This document shows positions 6,321-12,770 of a stretch of 13,383 nucleotides of DNA, piece by piece. The stretch is from assembly GCA_964446595.1 (NCBI GenBank), contig CAYUPY010000039.1, positions 1 through 13,383 of the forward strand, given 5' to 3'. The stretch comes from CAYUPY01 sp964446595 (GTDB lineage: Bacteria; Patescibacteriota; Dojkabacteria; J137; JAEUSD01). Both the position numbers and the translations under genes were made by a program. Position 1 is the first letter of the stretch. Each line of letters starts with the position of its first letter. A model generated the notes under the pieces. It was not told where the DNA came from. It saw only the letters and a list, made by a program, of their open reading frames with translations, and did not search any database.

Positions 6321-6345
6321 TTTGTAGAAAGTTTTAAAGTCCGTT

Positions 6346-7104
6346 ATGGAATTAATTGACAAGAAATTGGGGGAAACTCCTTTACAGACACTAGCGCGGC
6401 TGCGCCAAGAAAGACCGGCATTTGCTACAAAAAAGCTAGCATATGCCGGTCGGCTGGATCCGCTGGCTACCGGGCAGCTACTTGTACTGATAGAAGATGA
6501 ATGCACCCAGAGAGATAAGTATCAAGCTTTAGAAAAAATCTACGTTTTCCAGATACTTTTGGGAATTAGCAGTGATACTGGTGACATTATGGGCCGTCTG
6601 GAAACCACAAATATACAAGAGGCAATGGAGCTAGTAGAGAAAGGTGAAATTAATATTAAGGGCATAATAGAGAAAGCACTTCCTAATTTTACTGGAAAAG
6701 TGGAGCAAAAATTCCCGGTCTTCTCTTCTAAAGCAGTGCAAGGCAAACCTTTATGGCGTTATGCGAAAGACGGCGACCTCCATAAAATTCAGATACCTAC
6801 CCACCCAATCGAGATTAAACAACTTAGCTTAGAAACATTAGAGGTAAAGCAGATTAAGGATATCAGTGAAGTAGCTGTAAACAGGATAGGCATGGTGGAA
6901 GGAGATTTCCGACAAAAGGTGATTTGCAGCGATTGGCAACAAGTTGCCACTAGTAATATTGGTGAGCGTCTGCCAATCGCGACCATTCGCGCTCATGTCA
7001 CTTCAGGCACTTACATCCGCCAATTGTGCCTCGATTTGGGAGAACATTTAGGTACCGGGGCTTTGGCTTGGAGCATTCATCGCGAAGAGATCCTGCTACA
7101 ATAG
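6346..7104 (+). CDS. truB: tRNA pseudouridine-55 synthase TruB
   Basis: TruB isomerises U55 in the T loop of tRNAs. The N-terminal motif is AYAGRLDPLATG (32-43), with catalytic Asp38 in place of the common GHTGTLDP form. KIYVFQILLGISSDTGD (64-80) and GKVEQKFPVFSSKAVQGKPL (117-136) match the family's K-x-Y-x-F and Q-x-P-P-x-y-S-A blocks, with P-P reduced to F-P. RAHVTSGTYIRQLCLDLGEHLG (215-236) is the conserved C-terminal motif. At 252 aa it lacks the C-terminal PUA-like part of the roughly 300-aa enzymes. No Shine-Dalgarno sequence precedes the ATG. Its TAG is three bases before the next ATG. Confidence 0.94.
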   Translation: MELIDKKLGETPLQTLARLRQERPAFATKKLAYAGRLDPLATGQLLVLIEDECTQRDKYQALEKIYVFQILLGISSDTGDIMGRLETTNIQEAMELVEKGEINIKGIIEKALPNFTGKVEQKFPVFSSKAVQGKPLWRYAKDGDLHKIQIPTHPIEIKQLSLETLEVKQIKDISEVAVNRIGMVEGDFRQKVICSDWQQVATSNIGERLPIATIRAHVTSGTYIRQLCLDLGEHLGTGALAWSIHREEILLQ

Positions 7105-7107
7105 GAC

Positions 7108-7431
7108 ATGACTTCAAAAATCTCTCGACATAAGTATAATTTGATTCTTTACTTGGTAGGTTACTGGTTTACCTTTCTAGCCCTTCTCGTATGGGATAGT
7201 AAAGGCAGATTAGGCAATGATATAGGCATTGTCAGTACAATTAGAGATAGTGCCTTTGCTAGAGGTATGTTTGCCGACATCGGTGGGTTATCTAGTCTTG
7301 CGTCTTTATGGATTTTATTTGGAAATAATCTTCCAGCCCGTATTCGAGTTCCTTTTGCTATTGGTACCCTGATGCTTGGGTCTTTAGTAGCAATCCCATT
7401 CGTAATTTTGTATTTGTTGCTTAAGAAGTAG
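7108..7431 (+). CDS. Small membrane protein, unrecognised
   Basis: The 107-aa protein has a basic N-terminus (MTSKISRHK) and predicted membrane helices at about 11-28, 54-72 and 81-104, ending in LLLKK. It resembles the general layout of small DUF2834-type integral proteins, but I cannot assign that family with confidence. It begins three bases after the truB stop and is probably the last gene of the operon. The trhO promoter lies directly after its stop. Confidence 0.74.
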   Translation: MTSKISRHKYNLILYLVGYWFTFLALLVWDSKGRLGNDIGIVSTIRDSAFARGMFADIGGLSSLASLWILFGNNLPARIRVPFAIGTLMLGSLVAIPFVILYLLLKK

Positions 7432-7442
7432 CTTACTTTTGC

Positions 7443-7448
7443 TATAAT
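7443..7448 (+). promoter_or_regulatory. Extended -10 element for trhO
   Basis: TGC-TATAAT, an extended -10, ends six bases before the GTG at 7455, so the transcript should begin at the start codon. The best -35 candidate, TTGCTT at 7417-7422, would need a long 20-base spacer, which an extended -10 can tolerate. Confidence 0.5.
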
Positions 7449-7454
7449 TGTGGC

Positions 7455-8426
7455 GTGAAATATCAAATTTTACTCTACTATAAATACGTTGAGATTGAAG
7501 ACCCAGAGGCTTTTCGTGATGAGCAAAAACAGCTCTGCCAAGAGTTAGAGCTCAAGGGTAGAATTTTAGTAGCTAAAGAAGGAATTAATGGGACAGTAGA
7601 GGGTACAGAAGAAAACACTGAAAAGTATGTGCGCGTTATGCAGGCAGATGAACGTTTTACAGACATGCATTTTAAGCGTAGTGTTGGCACCTGGGATGGC
7701 TCCGCTTTTCCTAAACTTTCAGTTAAAGCCAGAGATGAAATAGTATCTACCTATTTACCGAAGGCAGGACAAGATGTTAATCCTAATGAGGTCACTGGAA
7801 AGTACCTGACTGCAGACGAACTTCAATCTTGGTATGAAAATGGTGAGGAATTCTACGTTGTAGATATGCGTAATGATTACGAGCATAAAGCAGGTTACTT
7901 TGAGAACACCATTTTTGCACCGTTCGAAAATTTCCGTGATCTTCCCAAAGTATTGGATCAGATATCACACTTAAAGGATAAACGTGTAATTACTGTGTGT
8001 ACTGGCGGTATTCGCTGTGAAAAGGCATCTGGCTTTTTGGTAGAAAATGGATTTACTGATGTGTATCAGCTACATGGTGGAATGCATACTTATATGGAAA
8101 GATACCCTAATCAGCATTTTCTTGGTAAGTTGTTTGTTTTTGATGGCCGTATGGTAATGGGATTTAACACCGATAGCCCAGAGCATGTGGTTGTAGGAAG
8201 ATGTGATATTTGTAGTCAGCCATCTGAGCATTACATCAATTGTTCTTATGTCCCCTGCCACCGTCTTACTATTGCTTGTAAGGATTGCTTGGTTAAAATT
8301 GGTGGAGTTTACTGTAGTGAAAAATGCAAGGTAAGGCATGAAGCTGAGCTAGCCGCAAAACAACAACCACTAGAAGTGAAAAACAGACAATCCGAAATTA
8401 GACAGCAGGCAGCACTTTCTCTATAG
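7455..8426 (+). CDS. trhO: tRNA uridine-34 hydroxylase TrhO (YceA family, rhodanese fold)
   Basis: TrhO makes 5-hydroxyuridine at position 34 of tRNAs in the cytosol. Residues 1-100 form the N-terminal acylphosphatase-like domain, with ILVAKEGINGTVEG (37-50) and the SVGTWDGSAFPKLSVKARDEIV block. The rhodanese domain (about 115-220) has VVDMRNDYEHKAG and the active-site loop CTGGIRCEKA (182-191) with Cys182. A cysteine-rich tail (C250, C253, C263, C268, C275, C278, C287, C291) probably binds zinc, as in the longer members. The length of 323 aa is typical. The GTG start gives MKYQILLYYKY, the expected first strand, and agrees with the -10. The stop TAG lies in the CTATAG shared with the opposing pgeF. 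Confidence 0.96.
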   Translation: MKYQILLYYKYVEIEDPEAFRDEQKQLCQELELKGRILVAKEGINGTVEGTEENTEKYVRVMQADERFTDMHFKRSVGTWDGSAFPKLSVKARDEIVSTYLPKAGQDVNPNEVTGKYLTADELQSWYENGEEFYVVDMRNDYEHKAGYFENTIFAPFENFRDLPKVLDQISHLKDKRVITVCTGGIRCEKASGFLVENGFTDVYQLHGGMHTYMERYPNQHFLGKLFVFDGRMVMGFNTDSPEHVVVGRCDICSQPSEHYINCSYVPCHRLTIACKDCLVKIGGVYCSEKCKVRHEAELAAKQQPLEVKNRQSEIRQQAALSL

Positions 8427-9176
8427 CATTCTCACAACGGCGGCAAATCTCCCTAGATCTGAATTCCCCTGATTTGCGTCACGATAATGAGAAAAGTATT
8501 GTTGACTGGTAGCAGTATTAACACAGCTATCCATGTTGATCTGTTTAGGATCAATCCCAGCTTTTTCTAGCTGTGAAAGCATTAATCCAATATTATCTAT
8601 GCAGGTTAATCCATCTTCATCATCAGTTAAGAAGTTCTGCCACTGCAAATAGTTCTGAGGTTGAGTTTTTTGAACCGGATCACGGTAACGATAAGATTCC
8701 TTATGCAAGGCAGGACCTACAAACAATTCTAAATCTGCCAACTTTGAGTGATATTCTTGTTGAAAGTGAGTGATGATGGCGCTGGCGAGTTGGTTATCAG
8801 TATCTACCCAGCCTAAATGCGCCAGCGCCATCACACCATTTACTCTATCTAATACGATTAAGGGAATACAGTCAGCAATCAGTAAAAACAAGCATAATCC
8901 CTTGGCCTTAGTTACAATACAATCAGCTGTAATTGCGCTTTCCAGTTTCCGCATCCCTTTGCTTGCATCTTCTGCGCCTGCTGATTTAATTATATTTTGG
9001 TGAGCTTCAACAACGTACATTGCCACAGAATCCTCCAGGTTTGCCGGCCCTTCGCGAAAACATGTTCGTAAAAACTTCTCTCTATTATCAATGACTGACT
9101 GTCTCTCTCCATGCCTAAAAGACATATTGCCATCGTCCACGGTGGAAAAAGTATATTCAATTGCAAATTTCGCCAT
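8421..9176 (-). CDS. pgeF: PgeF/YfiH (LACC1-like) purine nucleoside or peptidoglycan-editing factor
   Basis: This family of zinc proteins was once called laccase-domain or polyphenol oxidase. Members are reported as purine nucleoside phosphorylases/adenosine deaminases and as peptidoglycan-editing factors. The metal ligands align as H59 (VEAHQ), C103 (IADCIPL, 100-106) and H120 (AHLGW, 119-123, for the usual HAGWRG). VGPALHKESYRY and the C-terminal DSCVNTATSQQYFSHYRD...GNSDLGR match the family's GPAI, C-T...FFSyR and GR blocks. The HAGWRG motif is altered to HLGWVD and the first His context is weak, so it is a divergent member. The length of 251 aa is usual. It is divergent from the membrane gene at 9229 and converges on trhO. 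Confidence 0.88.
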   Translation of the reverse strand: MAKFAIEYTFSTVDDGNMSFRHGERQSVIDNREKFLRTCFREGPANLEDSVAMYVVEAHQNIIKSAGAEDASKGMRKLESAITADCIVTKAKGLCLFLLIADCIPLIVLDRVNGVMALAHLGWVDTDNQLASAIITHFQQEYHSKLADLELFVGPALHKESYRYRDPVQKTQPQNYLQWQNFLTDDEDGLTCIDNIGLMLSQLEKAGIDPKQINMDSCVNTATSQQYFSHYRDANQGNSDLGRFAAVVRML

Positions 9177-9187
9177 GAATTTATTCT

Positions 9188-9218
9188 ATCATAGTTGTAT
9201 TCCTTCCCTGTTTATTCT
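9188..9218. promoter_or_regulatory. Divergent promoter region between pgeF and the gene at 9229
   Basis: On the minus strand TATGAT (9188-9193) lies 11 bases before the pgeF ATG. On the plus strand TATTCT (9213-9218) lies 10 bases before ATG 9229. Both would give leaders of only a few bases. No clear -35 is seen for either, so these are tentative. Confidence 0.28.
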
Positions 9219-9228
9219 AAAGTAAATT

Positions 9229-9846
9229 ATGGTTGATTACGTAGCCGGTTGGCATTGGCTAGACTTAATTGTGGCCAGCACACTAGTATTCTTTATTGCA
9301 GCACATCTTTGGATGCGGTTTAAAAATGATTTTGCGCTGCAAAAGTTTCTTATGCCTCTCGCACTAATTTTAATTGCGTTTGAAATTTACTGGTTAAACC
9401 CTTCGTACAACTCTTTTATGATTGCAGTTTTTACCTCCGTCACCATGGCAACTGAAATCGTATTCTTAATTCTACGAAAGGCATATCAAGAAAAGACAAG
9501 GCCTCGCCGGTTTATATACACAATAGGAGAAGCAATCTTGGTTCTATTAGTGGCTATTCCATTAATTACAAATTTATTTTTAGCACCCATGTTACAGACC
9601 GAGCCCTTAAGTTACATAGGAGCACTTGTATGGGCTGCTGGGCAAATATTGTTCGCAATCACTTTGTGGCGAAATGAATCAGTACAAGCTAGTAGACTAA
9701 CCCTAGTGATAGCGTGGGGTGGAATTACCATGATCGCCACCACAGGTATTGCTAATATTGATATTGCCATTATAATGTCGTTTGCAGTTTTAGCTGTTTG
9801 GTTCTTGTATTTTGTATTTACCAAACGTAAAAATATTATCTATTAG
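9229..9846 (+). CDS. Polytopic membrane protein, 205 aa, unrecognised
   Basis: About six to seven hydrophobic segments are visible (near 10-28, 39-57, 63-83, 100-120, 128-147, 157-173 and 176-197), with basic loops EKTRPRRF (88-95) and a C-terminal TKRKN. No catalytic motif, ABC signature or transporter family is recognised. It begins a tight rightward series: the next gene starts eight bases after its stop, and htpX follows two genes later. The function could therefore relate to the envelope, but that is only context. Confidence 0.78.
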   Translation: MVDYVAGWHWLDLIVASTLVFFIAAHLWMRFKNDFALQKFLMPLALILIAFEIYWLNPSYNSFMIAVFTSVTMATEIVFLILRKAYQEKTRPRRFIYTIGEAILVLLVAIPLITNLFLAPMLQTEPLSYIGALVWAAGQILFAITLWRNESVQASRLTLVIAWGGITMIATTGIANIDIAIIMSFAVLAVWFLYFVFTKRKNIIY

Positions 9847-9854
9847 ATTTAAAT

Positions 9855-10337
9855 ATGTCAGACACAAAGTCATTTACAGCAGAAGAATTAACGACCTTAT
9901 TGCGAGATCTACCTAGACCTGAAAAAATTAAGACTAGTTGGTTACAGGATGATCCTACAACTAGAATTATATTGATTACCTACCCAGAAGTTGTCTCCGG
10001 ATGGGATGAATACTACTCTATGATTGAGGATGTGACAGAACTGTCCAAGAAAGCTAGAGAAGAAGGGCTTTTAAAGGCTGAAGACAAAATCGCTATAGTC
10101 CACATGCCACTTGAGGCGCAAATGCCTCCAGGCAGTCCAGTGCCCCCACTAAAGAAAGCGTTACTTGAAGGCGAAGCGGCTGGAATGGGTCTTGTTGTGA
10201 TGATAATTAACAATCCTTTTGCCAATTTCGTCACTAACCGCATCGGACTTCCGGCTATGAGTTTTAGCTCTATGTCTCGTAAGCGCGCGGTTGCAACTAT
10301 AGAAGCAGCGGCAAAAGAATTAGCTAATTTTAACTAA
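9855..10337 (+). CDS. SpoIIAA/STAS-like protein, copy A of a tandem pair
   Basis: The 160-aa soluble protein shows TSWLQDDPTTRIILITYP (27-44), GWDEYYSMIEDV (49-60), a strand AIVHMPLE, a proline-rich GSPVPPLKKAL helix start, a hydrophobic strand GLVVMIIN and a final TIEAAAKELANF helix. The order W-x-D-P-x-x-R-I-I, W-D-E-Y, buried strand, P-P loop, VV strand and T-x-E-A-A-x-x-L resembles SpoIIAA/STAS-type proteins common in Chloroflexi and environmental bacteria. That assignment is by pattern memory and is moderate. It lacks an obvious DS phosphorylation site. It lies seven bases before its paralogue and shares the unit leading to htpX. Confidence 0.78.
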   Translation: MSDTKSFTAEELTTLLRDLPRPEKIKTSWLQDDPTTRIILITYPEVVSGWDEYYSMIEDVTELSKKAREEGLLKAEDKIAIVHMPLEAQMPPGSPVPPLKKALLEGEAAGMGLVVMIINNPFANFVTNRIGLPAMSFSSMSRKRAVATIEAAAKELANFN

Positions 10338-10344
10338 TAGTATA

Positions 10345-10794
10345 GTGACAGAACCAGAAAAGTATACTCAAGATGAAATTGCCGATGAACTAAAATCCTT
10401 ACCAAAGGTAGAAAAAATCACTCCCAGTTGGTTTAAGAATGACCCTAAAAGCCGGCTGATAGTAGTAACATATCCAGAACATGTAGCCAGCTGGGATGAG
10501 TATTATGACATGATTGATACTGTGCGCGAGCTAAGTGAAACCGATACTTTTGCTGCAGTGCATTTACCTTTAAAGGCACGGATGCCAAGCGGCAGTCCCT
10601 TTCCACCAATCAAAAAAGCATTGATGCAGGGGGAACATGACGGTATGCGCTTAGTGGTAATGTGTATTCAAGACAATTTTGTCTTTTATATAATTAACAA
10701 GTTAATGATTCCCACTCTTAACTTTAACTCGGGTTCTAAAAGGGTATCCGTAGAAACAATTGAGGCGGCGGCAAAAGAATTAGCAAGTTTTTAG
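10345..10794 (+). CDS. SpoIIAA/STAS-like protein, copy B of a tandem pair
   Basis: The 149-aa product aligns over its full length with the preceding gene: EKITPSWFKNDPKSRLIVVT, SWDEYYDMIDTVRELSE, VHLPLKARMPSGSPFPPIKK, RLVVMC and TIEAAAKELASF all have direct counterparts. The main difference is a loop of about ten residues (around KKAREEGLLKAEDK in copy A) missing here. The start is GTG at 10345, since no ATG is available before the conserved part. The TAG at 10792-10794 is followed immediately by the CIRCE-like operator of htpX, so read-through into htpX is possible. Copies have diverged well beyond recent duplication. Confidence 0.78.
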   Translation: MTEPEKYTQDEIADELKSLPKVEKITPSWFKNDPKSRLIVVTYPEHVASWDEYYDMIDTVRELSETDTFAAVHLPLKARMPSGSPFPPIKKALMQGEHDGMRLVVMCIQDNFVFYIINKLMIPTLNFNSGSKRVSVETIEAAAKELASF

Positions 10795-10821
10795 TTAGCA
10801 GTGGTATACTTAAGCTGCTAA
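10795..10821 (+). promoter_or_regulatory. CIRCE-like inverted repeat at the htpX promoter
   Basis: TTAGCAG (10795-10801) and CTGCTAA (10815-10821) form a perfect 7-bp inverted repeat with 13 bases between, 27 bases in all. The length and the outer TTAGCA/TGCTAA equal CIRCE (TTAGCACTC-N9-GAGTGCTAA), the HrcA operator; positions 7-9 differ. The same repeat with identical spacing precedes hsp20. It contains the presumed htpX -10, so bound repressor would block RNA polymerase. Confidence 0.65.
10805..10810 (+). promoter_or_regulatory. -10 element of htpX
   Basis: TATACT lies inside the inverted repeat and places transcription start near 10817, leaving a leader of about 20 bases before ATG 10837. 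No close -35 match is visible at 16-18 bases. The leader has no Shine-Dalgarno sequence. Confidence 0.42.
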
Positions 10822-10836
10822 TTATTAATTAGAAAT

Positions 10837-11661
10837 ATGAAAGAATTTTTCAAAACATCTATTCTACTTGCATCATTAACAGGGTTACTTATTGCTATAG
10901 GCTACCTAATTGGCGGATTTGATGGGATGATCTTGTTCTTCGGGATCTCTGTAGTAATGAATTTTGTGTCTTTCTGGTTTAGCGATCGAATTGCCATCAG
11001 TATGTCCGGTGGAAAAGAAGTAGACCCTAATGAATTACCTAACTTATTTTCTAGTACCCAAGAACTAGCGAGTCGAATGGGCATACCTATGCCTAAACTT
11101 TATATCTCCCCTCAAATGCAACCCAACGCTTTTGCTACTGGAAGAAGCCCAAGTCGTAGTGCGATTTGTGTAACTCAGGGCCTTCTAGCAAATCTAGAAC
11201 GAGATGAGGTAAAAGCTGTAATTGCTCATGAGCTAGCTCATATCAAAAATAGGGATACACTAACTTCAACTATTGCTGCCGTGATAGCTGGATTAATCTC
11301 TAATATTGGTAGTTTTTTTCTGTGGTTTGGAGGTAATGATGAAAATAGAAATCCAATCGCAGCGATTGCCCTAATTATTGTGGCACCAATCGCTGCTGCT
11401 ATTATCCAATTTGCAATCTCTCGTTCACGCGAATTTGCGGCTGACGCTGAAGCAGCAAAAGCAATTGGAAGTGGAAGAAGCCTAGCAGATGCGTTGATCA
11501 AAATTGAAGATATTGCCACACATGCTCCAATGCAAGTTAACCAAGCAATGGCATCTCTATACATTGGCAACCCTTTTGGAAAAGCTGCAAGTGGAATCTC
11601 TCAATTGTTTTCCACCCACCCACCTACAGCAGAACGTGTTGATCGTCTCTTACAAATGTAG
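10837..11661 (+). CDS. htpX: Membrane zinc metalloprotease HtpX (M48B)
   Basis: HtpX is a heat- and envelope-stress protease that cleaves misfolded membrane proteins at the cytoplasmic face. Two N-terminal helices (about 8-26 and 30-48) precede the domain with YISPQMQPNAFATGR (89-103). The zinc site is HELAH (131-135) with E132 as general base. Glu199 in SRSREFAADAEA (195-206) is the third ligand. Two further helices lie at about 143-163 and 174-193. The tail FSTHPPTAERVDRLLQM is the standard HtpX ending. The length of 274 aa is normal. An HrcA-type operator at the promoter ties it to hsp20. Downstream is a hairpin before convergent hsp20. Confidence 0.97.
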   Translation: MKEFFKTSILLASLTGLLIAIGYLIGGFDGMILFFGISVVMNFVSFWFSDRIAISMSGGKEVDPNELPNLFSSTQELASRMGIPMPKLYISPQMQPNAFATGRSPSRSAICVTQGLLANLERDEVKAVIAHELAHIKNRDTLTSTIAAVIAGLISNIGSFFLWFGGNDENRNPIAAIALIIVAPIAAAIIQFAISRSREFAADAEAAKAIGSGRSLADALIKIEDIATHAPMQVNQAMASLYIGNPFGKAASGISQLFSTHPPTAERVDRLLQM

Positions 11662-11698
11662 GGCTCAGTACCTAGATACAGCGAAACTATAAAATACC

Positions 11699-11722
11699 GC
11701 CGGGCCGCTTTCGCGGCCCGGC
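11699..11722. terminator. GC-rich hairpin between convergent htpX and hsp20
   Basis: Ten perfect base pairs, GCCGGGCCGC and GCGGCCCGGC, close a TTTC loop. The position between two convergent genes suits a bidirectional terminator. No T tract follows on the plus strand; on the minus strand the hairpin is followed by GGTATTTTA, a poor T run. It could also protect 3' ends of mRNA. Confidence 0.6.
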
Positions 11723-11734
11723 AACACTAAATTC

Positions 11735-12187
11735 CTAGTTAGAGCTGCCACCTTTAGTCTTAATCGCAATCTTCTTAGGCTTTACCTCTTCTGCTTTTGG
11801 CAGAGTAATACGAATTATACCGTCTTGAAAATCTGCTTCTGCATCTTCTGCCTTAACGCGCATAGGCAGAGTCACCGTTCTAGTGAAAGACTGTTGCGCA
11901 ATCTCACGATAGTGGTAACGTCTTCCTTCACTCTCCTCTTTTTCCTTCTCTTGCTGATTCTTGTAATGCCCGCTTACAGTCAAAGTCTGATCTTCTATAG
12001 AGATATCAACATTCTCTGGCTTAAAGTTTGGAGCCTCTACCTCTACAGTTATCTCATTGTCTGTCTCAAACATATTCAAGCTGTAGCTAGACATTGTTAG
12101 TGAATTAGTAAAGTCATTAAACATTTCATTGACGTCGCGGTTAAAAATACTGCGCGGGTCCATGATTGTAATTGCTCTTCTTGCCAT
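11735..12187 (-). CDS. hsp20: Small heat-shock protein Hsp20 / alpha-crystallin family
   Basis: This ATP-independent chaperone holds unfolding proteins in the cytosol as oligomers. The N-terminal arm (1-37) contains MDPRSIFNRDVNEMFNDF. The alpha-crystallin domain runs from about 38 to 131, with EITVEVEAPNFKPENVDISI (45-64), LTVSGHYK (69-76), REIAQQSFTRTVTLP (94-108) and the end signature ADFQDGIIRITLPKAE (118-133). The C-terminal IAI (140-142) is the IxI motif that docks into neighbouring subunits. The length of 150 aa is typical. A consensus promoter and a CIRCE-like repeat precede it. The leader is A/T-only near the start codon and shows no Shine-Dalgarno sequence. Confidence 0.96.
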   Translation of the reverse strand: MARRAITIMDPRSIFNRDVNEMFNDFTNSLTMSSYSLNMFETDNEITVEVEAPNFKPENVDISIEDQTLTVSGHYKNQQEKEKEESEGRRYHYREIAQQSFTRTVTLPMRVKAEDAEADFQDGIIRITLPKAEEVKPKKIAIKTKGGSSN

Positions 12188-12213
12188 ACTTAAATTTTTT
12201 TAATATTTAAATT

Positions 12214-12240
12214 TTAGCAGTCTGGTGACTACTCTGCTAA
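12214..12240 (-). promoter_or_regulatory. CIRCE-like inverted repeat at the hsp20 promoter
   Basis: TTAGCAG and CTGCTAA, 13 bases apart, form a 27-bp element directly downstream of the hsp20 -10 and over its expected start site, the classic place for CIRCE. The outer hexamers equal those of canonical CIRCE and positions 7-9 differ. The htpX promoter has the same arms and spacing with a different centre, which argues for a shared repressor, probably HrcA. Confidence 0.7.
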
Positions 12241-12269
12241 ATATTATCCCTCGACGGTCGGATTGTCAA
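12241..12269 (-). promoter_or_regulatory. Consensus promoter of hsp20
   Basis: Read on the minus strand, a perfect -35 TTGACA (12264-12269), a 17-base spacer and TAATAT (12241-12246) form a strong vegetative-type promoter. Transcription should begin near 12234, inside the inverted repeat, giving a leader of roughly 45 bases. A strong promoter under a repressor fits HrcA-type control rather than a heat-shock sigma factor. Confidence 0.8.
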
Positions 12270-12299
12270 GTCTTAATTCACTATGCCCTCACCTGCCTC

Positions 12300-12329
12300 T
12301 TGACCAAGCCCTAGTGGATACCCTATGCT
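12300..12329 (+). promoter_or_regulatory. Promoter candidate of the DUF1801 gene
   Basis: TTGACC (12300-12305) and TATGCT (12324-12329) are 18 bases apart, placing transcription start near 12336 and a leader of about 15 bases. It is divergent from the hsp20 promoter, with about 30 bases between the two -35 elements. Confidence 0.42.
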
Positions 12330-12350
12330 AAATAAATCACTAAAAACCAC

Positions 12351-12770
12351 ATGGCAGACATAAAAACATTACCTACAGACCAAAACGTGACTGACTTTTT
12401 AGAATCTATAGAGGACGAGCAAAAGAAAGCCGATAGTTATAAGCTACTAGAAATTATGGGCGAAGTTAGTAATGAAAAGCCGACAATGTGGGGTAAAAGC
12501 ATTATTGGATTCGGCAGTTATCATTATAAATACGAAAGTGGTCATGAAGGCGACACTATGAAAATTGGCTTTTCTCCACGCAAAGCAGCTATCACCCTAT
12601 ACCTTTATGGGGTAATGTACCAAATGGATCAACCTCAGCTTAAACAAATATTCGATAATTTAGGAAAATTTAAGCACGGAAAAGGCTGTCTCTACATTAA
12701 GAAAATGGAAGACGTGGACGAGAAAGTATTGAGGAAGCTAATCGAAAAGTCATTCTCCAGTTTCGAGTAA
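12351..12770 (+). CDS. DUF1801 domain protein
   Basis: The 139-aa protein carries the DUF1801 core: PTMWGKSIIGFGSYHYKY (44-61), ESGHEGDTMKIGFSPRKAAI (62-81), an LGKFKHGKGCLYIKKMEDVD block and a final LRKLIEKSF helix. The fold is small and cytosolic. Its biochemical role is unknown, although a distant relation to iron-chaperone frataxin-like folds has been proposed for DUF1801. It is divergent from hsp20 but lacks the inverted repeat, so joint heat-shock control is not evident. Its last 21 bases overlap the end of the opposing gene. Confidence 0.9.
   Translation: MADIKTLPTDQNVTDFLESIEDEQKKADSYKLLEIMGEVSNEKPTMWGKSIIGFGSYHYKYESGHEGDTMKIGFSPRKAAITLYLYGVMYQMDQPQLKQIFDNLGKFKHGKGCLYIKKMEDVDEKVLRKLIEKSFSSFE

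Noticed and set aside
8573..9003. Plus-strand ORFs antisense to pgeF
   Set aside because: pgeF has recognisable family motifs over the whole region; these are shadow frames without starts or promoters.
11238..11570. 110-codon minus-strand ORF within htpX
   Set aside because: It lies antisense to the catalytic region of a clearly conserved gene; Ala/Ile-rich shadow frame.
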